A stretch of 12,713 nt of DNA from JAWXBG01 sp044375415 (GCA_044375415.1 JBILMS010000076.1:1-12713); one strand, 5' to 3'. Counted from the first letter of the stretch, positions 1 through 7,746 are shown. Numbers and translations are program-made. The notes: a model not told the origin generated them from the sequence alone.

Positions 1-474
1 GAGTATATTTTCTATCACCAGATCAGATCGATCGCACATAAGAGAGAGAACCGGAATAACAGATCTTCGGGCAACCATTTGTGTTTCACTTCCCGAGAGT
101 TTTTCTTTCAATCCCCAAGCTCCTTTGGTGCCCATCGCAATCAAATCATAACTACCTTTTTCAGCAAAAGAAATAACAGTATCTGTTGTTTTACCTAGTT
201 GTAGATGTGCCTGAATATGCTGCCCATAGAGCGTTTTGAGGTTTTCCAGTTTTCGTTCAGCAATCTGCTTTTGCTGAACTACATAATTCACATCAATTTC
301 ACCGCAGGTAGATATTTTACCATCGTCAGACATCGTTACGGTGTCGGGTACATTCAACACATGGACAAAGTGAATTTCAACATTCGCTTTCTCTCTGAGT
401 TTTTGCACCATCAAGTAGGCAAACTCTGCTTGCACAGAAAAATCTGTTGGAATAAGGATTTTAAGTGTACTCAT
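1..474 (-). CDS. Universal stress protein (UspA family), C-terminus cut by window edge
   Basis: The visible 158 residues start at an ATG (472-474) and stay open to base 1, so the gene continues beyond the window. The N-terminus (MSTLKILIPTDFS) has the beta-strand plus Asp (D11) typical of the Usp fold, and residues 115-129 carry the ATP-binding pattern G-2x-G-9x-G-S (GTKGAWGLKEKLSGS), so this is an ATP-binding type Usp. Such proteins are cytoplasmic and help cells survive starvation, oxidative or respiratory stress; the precise role here is unknown. Many Bacteroidota members have two tandem Usp domains of about 280 residues in total; only the first is visible, so I cannot tell whether this one is single or double. 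It lies downstream of the persulfide dioxygenase gene on the same strand, but a terminator hairpin separates them, so cotranscription would depend on read-through. Confidence 0.9.
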   Translation of the reverse strand, partial: MSTLKILIPTDFSVQAEFAYLMVQKLREKANVEIHFVHVLNVPDTVTMSDDGKISTCGEIDVNYVVQQKQIAERKLENLKTLYGQHIQAHLQLGKTTDTVISFAEKGSYDLIAMGTKGAWGLKEKLSGSETQMVARRSVIPVLSLMCDRSDLVIENIL

Positions 475-485
475 ATTTTAATAAA

Positions 486-523
486 TAAAAAATGCACAAG
501 AGAAGAACATGCCTCTCTTGTGC
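486..523 (-). terminator. Rho-independent terminator after the CstB-like gene
   Basis: A perfect 10-bp inverted repeat (494-503 with 514-523, core GCACAAGAG / CTCTTGTGC) encloses a 10-base loop. Read on the minus strand it is followed by A then a run of six T and more T-rich sequence, which is the layout of an intrinsic terminator for the operon coming from the right. It ends only about 12 bases before the ATG of the universal stress protein gene. Confidence 0.75.
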
Positions 524-536
524 GTTTGTGATTAAC

Positions 537-1952
537 CTAAACCTTTAAAACTTTGCTCTGACATACAAAATCCGTACGTGGAATTTCTGTTGAAGAAATC
601 GATTTAAAACCACCTTCCACCTCAGAAAAATTTCTATAACCTCTTGCCTGAAGAATGCTGGCAGCGATCATACTTCTGTAACCACCTGCACAATGGAGGA
701 AAAAATGTTCCGAAGGATTGATATCCTTAACCCAATCATTTATATATGACAAGGGTTTACTGTATGCATCTTCCACATGTTCTGCGGCATATTCCGATTC
801 CTTTCTCACATCTACAACTACAGATTCTCCCTTCACAAACTTTTCTTGGAATTCTTCTGCAGAAATTCTTTTTACTTCATCCAATTCTAAGCCGGCATCT
901 TTCCACGCAGCCACTCCACCCTTCAAATATCCAATTACTTTATCGAAACCCACGCGACTTAATCGAGTTACTGCTTCTTCCTCTTTGCCTGCATCTGTTA
1001 CCAAAAGAATATTTTGTTTAACATCAGCAATCAGGGCTCCAACCCAAGGTGCAAAATCTCCGGCAAGACCTATATTCACTGATTGAGGAATAAATCCTTT
1101 ACAGAAAATTCCACTATCGCGTGTATCGAGAATAAGTGCATCCGATACTTCAGCTGCTGCCTCGAATTCCTCAGGTGTTAAGGCTCTCATTCCCTTTTCT
1201 CGCACATCTTCGAATGAATCATAACCCGTTTTATTCATGGCCACATTAGCTCCAAAGTATGCCGGTGGAGGAAGAAGTCCATCGGTAACAGCAGCGATAA
1301 AGGCTTCTTTGTTCGGCTGATTTAAGGCGTAATTCATTTTCTTCTGATTGCCCAATGAATCAACGGTCTCCTTCATCATGTTTTTGCCACAAGCACTTCC
1401 GGCACCGTGAGCAGGATATACAATTACGTCATCGGCCAAGGGCATAATTTTGGTGTAAAGACTATCATATAAAAGTCCGGCTAATTGCTCTTGTGTCATA
1501 TCAGCTGCTTTCTGCGCTAAGTCCGGACGCCCAACATCTCCTAAGAAAAGAGTATCACCGGAAAAAATGCAATGGTCCTTCCCGTTTTCATCGATTAATA
1601 AAAACGTTGTACTTTCCATCGTATGACCCGGTGTATGGAGCACTTTGATTTTGATTTTCCCAATTTCAAAGACCTGCTCATCTTTAGCAGATATAAAGTC
1701 AAAATTTGGTTGAGCATTGGGACCGTATACTATCGGCGCCCCGGTTTGCTTACTTAAATCGAGGTGACCGGAAACGAAATCTGCGTGGAAATGGGTTTCA
1801 AAAATGTACTTCAACTTTACCCCGTCGCGCTGTAAACGCTCCACATAGGGTTGCACTTCTCTTAGCGGATCAATGATCGCAGCTTCTCCTTCCGATACGA
1901 TGTAATATGCACCTTGCGCAAGACATCCGGTATAAATCTGTTCTATGTTCAT
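537..1952 (-). CDS. CstB-like persulfide dioxygenase: MBL fold fused to two rhodanese domains
   Basis: This 471-residue cytoplasmic protein probably oxidises low-molecular-weight persulfides to sulfite or thiosulfate in sulfide detoxification. Residues 1-240 form the metallo-beta-lactamase domain: THFHAD at 53-58, HTPGH at 106-110, SGDTLF at 131-136 and a PAH motif ending at H182. By analogy with ETHE1-type enzymes, H54, H110 and D133 would bind a single iron; the usual second-metal His after D58 is F59, as expected for a non-lactamase. C188 lies in the active-site loop SACGK. Residues 255-355 form a rhodanese domain whose active loop (LLVTDAGKEE) has no Cys, hence inactive. Residues 362-455 form a second rhodanese domain with an intact CAGGYRS loop (C421). 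This order and length match staphylococcal CstB. The gene follows the TauE-like exporter by 29 bases, consistent with an operon that makes and exports sulfite. No clear Shine-Dalgarno precedes the ATG at 1952. Confidence 0.88.
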   Translation of the reverse strand: MNIEQIYTGCLAQGAYYIVSEGEAAIIDPLREVQPYVERLQRDGVKLKYIFETHFHADFVSGHLDLSKQTGAPIVYGPNAQPNFDFISAKDEQVFEIGKIKIKVLHTPGHTMESTTFLLIDENGKDHCIFSGDTLFLGDVGRPDLAQKAADMTQEQLAGLLYDSLYTKIMPLADDVIVYPAHGAGSACGKNMMKETVDSLGNQKKMNYALNQPNKEAFIAAVTDGLLPPPAYFGANVAMNKTGYDSFEDVREKGMRALTPEEFEAAAEVSDALILDTRDSGIFCKGFIPQSVNIGLAGDFAPWVGALIADVKQNILLVTDAGKEEEAVTRLSRVGFDKVIGYLKGGVAAWKDAGLELDEVKRISAEEFQEKFVKGESVVVDVRKESEYAAEHVEDAYSKPLSYINDWVKDINPSEHFFLHCAGGYRSMIAASILQARGYRNFSEVEGGFKSISSTEIPRTDFVCQSKVLKV

Positions 1953-1981
1953 ACTATATAAATTAACTTGTTATTACTTTT

Positions 1982-2782
1982 TTAATGAATAAAAATGGTT
2001 TCCTTCAAAATGATATACACGCCCATTATCAATACAAACCAACCGAAAGCCGGCTTCAATTTATCTCCATTGATTTTTTTGGAAAGAGCACTTCCGATAA
2101 AAATTCCGACAATCGCAAAAGCTGTCACTTTCATAAGGAAAGTCCAATCCATGATCGTTTCTCCACTTTCTCCTAAAAAACCGATGAGAGACTTCGCGGA
2201 AATAATGACGAGGGATGTTCCTACTGCTTCTTTCATAGGTAATTTACTAAGAACTACAAGTGCAGGAATGATTAGGAATCCTCCACCTGCTCCAACCAAT
2301 CCCGTGAGCACACCTACCACTAGACCTTCTGCTAAAATGAGGGGATAATTAAATTTCTGCTCTGTAATATCATTGTTCAGCGGTTTTTTAGACTTTTTAA
2401 TCATGCTATACGAAGCAGCAATCATCAAAACTGAAAGCAAGAGAAGAAGCAAAATACCTTTGGTTACTATAAAGTCTCCAACCCGAAATACTTCGTTTGG
2501 AATAGCCGGAACAATAATGGAGCGCGTGAAGAAAACGGCTATTATAGAAGGTATCCCGAATACTATAGCCGTTTTGATATTTACTAATCCATTCCTGAAA
2601 TACGACGCTGACCCAATGGCACTAGTAACACCTACAATAAATAAGGAATAGGCAGTAGCCAGCACTGCATCTACCTTAAATAAATACACCAAAACAGGTA
2701 TTGTTAGAATACTTCCTCCTCCGCCAATCAGCCCCAACGAAACTCCAATAACAATTGACGCAATGTACCCGGCTACTTCCAT
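1982..2782 (-). CDS. TauE/SafE family anion permease, probable sulfite exporter
   Basis: The 266-residue product is an inner-membrane protein made almost entirely of hydrophobic helices (about eight). It carries the two pseudo-symmetric signature segments of the TauE/SafE (TSUP, formerly DUF81) family: GLIGGGGSILTIPVLVYLF near residues 17-35 and GLVGAGGGFLIIPALVVL near 161-178. A polar loop (about 129-146, KKSKKPLNNDITEQK) separates the halves. Family members export sulfite, sulfoacetate or related anions. Placement directly ahead of a CstB-like persulfide dioxygenase supports export of the sulfite or thiosulfate product; in staphylococci a tauE gene also belongs to the cst sulfide locus. I chose the ATG at 2782 because AAAGGA lies just upstream and the protein then starts at MEVAGYIASIVIG, directly in the first helix. 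A TTG at 2824 would add 14 polar residues and run into the putative operator. Confidence 0.88.
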   Translation of the reverse strand: MEVAGYIASIVIGVSLGLIGGGGSILTIPVLVYLFKVDAVLATAYSLFIVGVTSAIGSASYFRNGLVNIKTAIVFGIPSIIAVFFTRSIIVPAIPNEVFRVGDFIVTKGILLLLLLSVLMIAASYSMIKKSKKPLNNDITEQKFNYPLILAEGLVVGVLTGLVGAGGGFLIIPALVVLSKLPMKEAVGTSLVIISAKSLIGFLGESGETIMDWTFLMKVTAFAIVGIFIGSALSKKINGDKLKPAFGWFVLIMGVYIILKETIFIH

Positions 2783-2816
2783 TATTCCTTTATTAATTGA
2801 AAGCAAAGGTGTGGGC

Positions 2817-2848
2817 ACTGACAAAGGTCAGTCAGTTACATTTGTCAC
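2817..2848 (-). promoter_or_regulatory. Tandem Crp/Fnr-like operator upstream of the exporter gene
   Basis: A perfect palindrome ACTGAC-AAAG-GTCAGT covers 2817-2832, with core TGAC-N4-GTCA. A second, imperfect copy of the same layout, GTTAC-ATTT-GTCAC, covers 2835-2848. The centres are 17 bases apart. The TGAC-N4-GTCA design resembles half-sites of Crp/Fnr-family regulators (FNR and FixK/DNR sites have a 5-base arm, 4-base gap, 5-base arm). The perfect copy is centred about 42 bases upstream of the exporter ATG. Binding of any regulator here is inferred, and the regulator gene is not in the window. Confidence 0.4.
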
Positions 2849-3041
2849 ATAAGGAAAAAAAGATTTCTAGAACGATACAATGGACAACATTGAATCTTGC
2901 GTCTTGAAAAATGATGTTTACGGGTTAGCGTCAAATACTTGGATTGCTAAGGTGAAAAAAATCTCCATCTACCTGTAAAACAGACACCTGTGCCTTTTTA
3001 AAACCTTTTGAAATCTCGTTCGTATAAGTCGACCTATTGTG

Positions 3042-3071
3042 TTTCACGAGAAAGGTAAATTACTACTTTTA
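3042..3071 (+). promoter_or_regulatory. Possible Bacteroidota-type promoter for the large secreted protein
   Basis: TTTC at 3042-3045 and TACTTTTA at 3064-3071 are separated by 18 bases. They approximate the -33 TTTG and -7 TAnnTTTG elements of the Bacteroidota housekeeping sigma factor, with the same spacing as the better match in front of the tRNA gene. Transcription would begin near 3077, giving a leader of roughly 25 A-rich bases before the ATG at 3103. Confidence 0.35.
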
Positions 3072-3102
3072 CGACACCGAGATATTAAACCAAACCAAAA
3101 TC

Positions 3103-6100
3103 ATGAAATTAGTTGTACAAAGCAAAAGACTGCTTAGTGTAGTCTTTATTTTCTTTTTGTGCTCTCTTATGTCATTTGGACAAGAGCGCAGTTGGCAAGA
3201 TTTAATGGCAGACCCTAGCGTTCCGATTCAAGAAGTGCGAGGTGCATTTCAAGAATTTTGGCAGGGAAAAGAAGTAGTTAAAGGTCAAGGCTACAAACAG
3301 TTCAAACGTTGGGAGTATTTTATGGAACAGCGCACCTACCCGAGTGGAGAGCGTTTTGCCCCTGATGTTGTTTACAAAGAAATGAAAGAGAAACCGGATC
3401 TATTCAAAAGTCAGAATATGCCCGGGAACTGGACTTATATTGGAAACACAAGTATTCCGAGTGGTGGTGGTGCCGGACGTGTCAATAGCGTTCGTCATTT
3501 GCCGGGAAGTACAACCACATGGTTTGCATGTGCTCCTGCGGGAGGTCTTTGGAAAACCACCAATAGCGGGACTTCTTGGACTCTATTGAATACAGATGAT
3601 CTGGCATCAATAGGAGTTTCGGACGTGGCAATAGATCCCACAAACACGAATATCCTTTATATCGCGACCAGTGATGGGGATGCCGGTGATACATATTCTA
3701 TCGGGGTTCTTAAATCTACTGATGGCGGAAATACATGGAATACAACCGGATTAAACTGGGCTGTTACACAAACCCGTGTTATCAATCGAATTCTGATAAA
3801 TCCTACCAATACACAACATGTTATTACGGTTACAAGCAATGGTATCTATCGAACTACCAATGGCGGTGGTGCATGGACACAAGTTCAAGCCGGTAATTTC
3901 AAAGATCTCAAAATGAAACCGGGCGATTCAACCACGTGGTATGCGACCGGTAATTCAGATGATTTCTATCGCTCAACCGACTCCGGTGCTACTTGGACTC
4001 AGATAGTTTCTACCCTACCTACAAGTGGTGTAAGTAGAATGTCGCTGGCGGTTAGTGCTGCCAACTCAGCCTATGTCTATATTATAGCAGGAAACAACTA
4101 TGACTATGGACTTCAAGGAATATACCGCTCAACGGATAGTGGAACTACTTGGGTTCAACAAGCAGATAATGCACCGAACTATTTGACATGGGATGAAAAC
4201 GGTGCAGGTGGCGGTGGACAAGCTTGGTATGATTTATCCATCGAATGCGATCAGACCAATGCTAATACTTTATACATAGGTGGCGTCAACTTATGGAAAT
4301 CCACTAACGGTGGTACAAGTTTTACATGTGTTGGACACTGGTATGGTGCGGCCGGAATTCCTTATGTGCATGCTGATGTTCACGCATTGCATTGGCTAAC
4401 AGGTGCAAGCAATACACTCCTTGTTGGTAATGATGGTGGCGTATTCAGAACAACGAACAATGGAACCACTTTTACCGATAATTCATCGAATTTGGAAATC
4501 GCACAGCAATATCGTTTGAGTGTTGCAGGTACTAATAGCAATCGTGTAATTACCGGTTGGCAAGACAATGGAACTAATTTAAAAGATGGTGTTGCCTGGT
4601 CTGAAGTAATTGGTGGCGATGGTATGGAATGTATTATCGATCCAACGAATCAAAACATCATGTACGGTGAACTATATTATGGTGCTATCTTTAAGTCTAC
4701 CACAGGCGCAGGTGGGTTTTCTCAGATAATTGGTAACAACGGTACAGGTGTAAACGAAGGTGGCGCATGGGTTACCCCGTATGTTTTAGGATCTAATCCT
4801 AATCACCTTTATGTTGGTAAATCTACTGTTTACCGGTCAACCAATGGTGGATCATCATTCACTGCAATGGCTGCTTTCGGCTCCGGAAATATCAATGCAC
4901 TTGCAGTTGCGCCATCCAATAACAACGTGGTTTACGCAAGCAAAGGTGGAAACTTGTATCGTACCACCGATGCGAACAATTTCACATTATTAGGAGGGAC
5001 TTCAGGTTACTACATTACTTACATTGCAGTCGATCCAACCAATCCTGATCGCGTTTGGATCACTTATTCCAATTTTGATGCTGCCGAGAAAGTTGACTTC
5101 TCATCGAACGGTGGGGCCAACTGGACCAATATTTCAGCAGGATTACCCAATTTACCAGTGAATTGCATTGCCTATCAAACCGGTACTGCCGACGGGATAT
5201 ATATTGGAACCGATGCCGGAGTGTATTACCGCGATAATACACTTGGGACATGGATTCCATACATGGACGGTCTTCCCAATGTAGTAGTTTCTGAATTAGA
5301 AATTCACTATCCATCAGGCACGATTACTGCTGCAACATACGGGCGAGGACTTTGGAGAGGACAGCTTTATACTCTTCCAAACCTCGACGCAACCATGATT
5401 CAGGTTATATCTCCGGGAGGTACGCAATGCGCAACATCTGTAAGTCCAAGCATTCAAATCAGCAATGCCGGTAACACTACACTTACTTCACTTGCTATTC
5501 AATATCAAGTTTCAGGACAGTCAGCGCAGACCTACAATTGGACAGGAAGTTTGAGCACAGGAAACTCTGCAACTATCAATATTCCTACATATGATTATGG
5601 CGCGGGTTCATATAGCATCACATTTACTTTCACGTCTATCAACGGAAACGCAACGGACGATAATACAGCAAACAACTCTATAACATCCAGTTACTCTGTG
5701 ACAGGGGGAACAAATGATGTAACACTTACCCTTTCTACCGATTGTTGGGGATCTGAAACAAGTTGGTCCGTAACAGACGGCGGAGGAAATACATTGTATT
5801 CCGGAGGACCATACGCTTCTTTAAGTACAATCACAGTTCCTATGTGTTTGCCTAACGGGTGTTTTTCATTTAATATTTTTGACAGCTTCGGCGATGGTTT
5901 GAACGGTACTGCTTTTGGTTGCGGTGTAAATGGAAACTATTTTATCACTGATGACAACTCAGGAGCGATTCTCGTACAGATGACTAACGCGAATTTTGGA
6001 ACAGGAGCTGTTCACAATTTCTGTGTTCCATTTGTCGCAGTTTATGGTTGTACAGATCCACTTGCCAGCAATTACGATCCTGCTGCCAATATCGATAATG

Positions 6101-7725
6101 GTTCTTGTGTCTATGCATGTCTTACCTACCAACTCACTCTCTTAACTGATTGTTGGGGTGAAGAAGTTTCGTGGAACGTAACCGATAATCTTGGAAATAT
6201 TTTGTACAGTCAAGCCGGAGGGGTTTTAGCTGATCAAACCACTTTCAATGTACCCATGTGTTTGAATCTGGGTTGTTATACATTCAATATTTTCGATTCA
6301 TTCGGGGATGGACTATCGGGGATTGCCTCGGGATGTGCTATCGACGGAAACTACTACCTTACGGATAACTTAGGAAATATTGTTTTCCAAATGGCTGTTC
6401 CAAATTATGGTTCGGGAACCTCTCATGCATTTTGTGTAGGATTGCCGGGTTGTACCAATCCTTTGGCGTGCAACTATAATGCACTGGCGAACTTCGATGA
6501 TGGCAGCTGTATTCTCGGTCCTTCGAATGATGTATGTTCAAATGCGATTGTACTCACAGCGAACGCTGCTCCTGTTTTAACGAATAACAGCGCAACTTGC
6601 ATCGATGGCCCAAATCCAAATTGTGGAAATAACGGGGCAGCTCAAATGAGAGATGTTTGGTACAAATTCACATACACAGGGGGCACAGTAAGTATTCAAA
6701 CTGCTGTTGGTACTAACACAGATACACGAATAGCACTTTATAACTCATGTGGTGGAGCACTAATCGATTGCGATGATGATGATGGTCCGGGACTTGCTTC
6801 ATTAATCACCGTTGGCTGTCCTACTCTCACAATTGGAAATACTTATTACATCCAAGCCGGTGGTTGGGCTGATCAAATTGGGAGCTTCTCTATTTGGTTT
6901 ACAACCTCTGCGGTATTGGGTTGTACAAATCCTATCGCAACCAACTACAATGTGTGTGCAACGCAAGATGACGGTTCTTGTCTAATCAACGGATGTACCG
7001 ATAATACTGCATGTAACTACAATGCTCTAGCCACAGTAAACGATGGTAGTTGCGTTTACCCCGGATGTATGGATGCCGCAGCATGTAACTACAATGCTTT
7101 GGCAGGTTGCTCAGATGGTTCATGTACTTATCCCGGCTGTATAGATGTTACTGCCTGCAACTATGATGCACAAGCAGGTTGCAGCAATGGTTCTTGCACT
7201 TATCCCGGATGTATGGATGTTACAGCTTGTAATTACGATTCACAAGCAGCCTGCAGCGATGGTTCTTGCACTTATCCTGGTTGCACAGATCCTCTTGCAT
7301 GCAACTACAATGTGAACGCGGGATGCGATGATGGCACTTGTTATTTGCCGGCTCTCTTCTTCGCAGATATGGATGGTGATGGATTTGGAGATCCAAACGT
7401 TCCTCTTGCAGGATGCTCTCAACCTCCCATGTCATCTCTTGATAATACCGATTGTGATGATACACGAAACGATGTATATCCAGGTGCTCCCGGTACTGCT
7501 GAAGACATTGATAATAACTGCAGCGGTGCGTTGGAAGCAGGTGAGTTCTCCGGTTGTCCCGGCGACTTTGACAATAGCGGAAATATCAATACGGTTGACT
7601 TGTTAATATTCCTTGCAGACTATGGTTGCAGTTCGGCATGTATAGCTGATCTGAACGGTGACGGAATTGTAGGTACTGCAGATTTGCTCTTTTTCCTAGG
7701 TGTTTTCGGCACAAACTGCCCATAA
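3103..7725 (+). CDS. Large secreted multidomain protein: Asp-box propeller, Cys repeats, dockerin-like end
   Basis: The 1540-residue protein starts with a signal peptide (MKLVVQSKRL, then a hydrophobic core, cleavage likely after SFG near residue 26). I chose the ATG at 3103 rather than a TTG at 3037 because it begins the signal peptide. Residues 105-755 hold about ten Asp-box-like motifs (STDGGNTW, STDSGATW, STDSGTTW, STNGGSSF) and close with TYGRGLWR, so they form one or more sortilin/GH74-like beta-propellers. A CARDB-like Ig domain follows (about 759-868), then two homologous 'DCWG' domains (871-977, 1006-1112), a PPC-like sandwich (about 1141-1270), eight 21-residue Cys repeats between 982 and 1413, a MopE-like metal-binding segment (1417-1480) and a dockerin-like pair of calcium loops (1486-1540). 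There is no recognisable type IX sorting domain. A function in surface adhesion or matrix binding is plausible but unproven. No enzymatic catalytic site could be identified. The gene is monocistronic. Confidence 0.9.
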   Translation: MKLVVQSKRLLSVVFIFFLCSLMSFGQERSWQDLMADPSVPIQEVRGAFQEFWQGKEVVKGQGYKQFKRWEYFMEQRTYPSGERFAPDVVYKEMKEKPDLFKSQNMPGNWTYIGNTSIPSGGGAGRVNSVRHLPGSTTTWFACAPAGGLWKTTNSGTSWTLLNTDDLASIGVSDVAIDPTNTNILYIATSDGDAGDTYSIGVLKSTDGGNTWNTTGLNWAVTQTRVINRILINPTNTQHVITVTSNGIYRTTNGGGAWTQVQAGNFKDLKMKPGDSTTWYATGNSDDFYRSTDSGATWTQIVSTLPTSGVSRMSLAVSAANSAYVYIIAGNNYDYGLQGIYRSTDSGTTWVQQADNAPNYLTWDENGAGGGGQAWYDLSIECDQTNANTLYIGGVNLWKSTNGGTSFTCVGHWYGAAGIPYVHADVHALHWLTGASNTLLVGNDGGVFRTTNNGTTFTDNSSNLEIAQQYRLSVAGTNSNRVITGWQDNGTNLKDGVAWSEVIGGDGMECIIDPTNQNIMYGELYYGAIFKSTTGAGGFSQIIGNNGTGVNEGGAWVTPYVLGSNPNHLYVGKSTVYRSTNGGSSFTAMAAFGSGNINALAVAPSNNNVVYASKGGNLYRTTDANNFTLLGGTSGYYITYIAVDPTNPDRVWITYSNFDAAEKVDFSSNGGANWTNISAGLPNLPVNCIAYQTGTADGIYIGTDAGVYYRDNTLGTWIPYMDGLPNVVVSELEIHYPSGTITAATYGRGLWRGQLYTLPNLDATMIQVISPGGTQCATSVSPSIQISNAGNTTLTSLAIQYQVSGQSAQTYNWTGSLSTGNSATINIPTYDYGAGSYSITFTFTSINGNATDDNTANNSITSSYSVTGGTNDVTLTLSTDCWGSETSWSVTDGGGNTLYSGGPYASLSTITVPMCLPNGCFSFNIFDSFGDGLNGTAFGCGVNGNYFITDDNSGAILVQMTNANFGTGAVHNFCVPFVAVYGCTDPLASNYDPAANIDNGSCVYACLTYQLTLLTDCWGEEVSWNVTDNLGNILYSQAGGVLADQTTFNVPMCLNLGCYTFNIFDSFGDGLSGIASGCAIDGNYYLTDNLGNIVFQMAVPNYGSGTSHAFCVGLPGCTNPLACNYNALANFDDGSCILGPSNDVCSNAIVLTANAAPVLTNNSATCIDGPNPNCGNNGAAQMRDVWYKFTYTGGTVSIQTAVGTNTDTRIALYNSCGGALIDCDDDDGPGLASLITVGCPTLTIGNTYYIQAGGWADQIGSFSIWFTTSAVLGCTNPIATNYNVCATQDDGSCLINGCTDNTACNYNALATVNDGSCVYPGCMDAAACNYNALAGCSDGSCTYPGCIDVTACNYDAQAGCSNGSCTYPGCMDVTACNYDSQAACSDGSCTYPGCTDPLACNYNVNAGCDDGTCYLPALFFADMDGDGFGDPNVPLAGCSQPPMSSLDNTDCDDTRNDVYPGAPGTAEDIDNNCSGALEAGEFSGCPGDFDNSGNINTVDLLIFLADYGCSSACIADLNGDGIVGTADLLFFLGVFGTNCP
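5713..6516 (+). repeat. Tandem duplication of a 'DCWG domain plus Cys repeat' unit
   Basis: Residues 871-1004 and 1006-1138 of the large secreted protein align along their length. Shared landmarks in order are TDCWG, SW.VTD, VPMCL, GC, FNIFDSFGDGL, GC, GNY, FCV, then a GCT(D/N)PLA.NY repeat ending in DGSC. Each unit is about 134 residues. The copies have diverged in many positions, so the duplication is old. Conserved paired cysteines suggest disulfides in an exported fold. Confidence 0.8.
6919..7341 (+). repeat. Six tandem 72-bp coding repeats (24-residue Cys-rich units)
   Basis: Units begin at residues 1273, 1297, 1321, 1345, 1369 and 1393, an exact 24-residue (72-bp) period; the last unit ends with its final Cys at 1413. 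The consensus is GC.D..ACNYNA.A...DGSC followed by a TYP linker. The first of these units lacks the Cys in the ACNY position, while the last four carry an added Cys before the DGSC end, giving four Cys per unit. Two more copies of the unit lie upstream at residues 982-1002 and 1116-1136, each after a DCWG domain. The Asp/Asn-rich ends may bind calcium. Confidence 0.9.
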
Positions 7726-7746
7726 AAAACACCAATCAAAAAAATG

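Larger units (their letters stand above)
2783..3102. other. Divergent intergenic region between the exporter and the large secreted protein
   Basis: These 320 bases separate two divergently transcribed genes and so should hold both promoters. On the exporter side there are two short palindromes (2817-2832 and 2835-2848). On the other side a weak Bacteroidota-type promoter can be read near 3042-3071. Between about 2850 and 3040 I see AT-rich sequence with no convincing open reading frame, RNA gene or repeat. Confidence 0.7.

Noticed and set aside
205..531. Open reading frame of 108 codons on the plus strand
   Set aside because: It is antisense to the universal stress protein gene and the adjacent terminator; the minus-strand product has clear family motifs and this one resembles nothing.
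718..1086. Open reading frame of 122 codons on the plus strand
   Set aside because: It lies wholly antisense to the rhodanese part of the CstB-like gene, whose motifs are intact.
2783..2824. TTG start at 2824 for the exporter
   Set aside because: It would add 14 polar residues with no family match and lies within the palindrome; the ATG at 2782 has AAAGGA upstream.
3400..5370. Sialidase or xyloglucanase enzyme in the large protein
   Set aside because: Asp-box motifs only indicate the propeller fold; I could not find a sialidase Arg triad or a GH74 catalytic pair, so no activity is claimed.
6919..7341. CRISPR array suggested by regular repeat spacing
   Set aside because: The 72-bp units are coding throughout, in one frame, with protein-level conservation and no unique spacers.
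7554..7722. Cellulosome dockerin
   Set aside because: The two calcium loops look dockerin-like, but there is no cohesin, scaffoldin or glycoside hydrolase in the window, so a cellulosome role is not supported.
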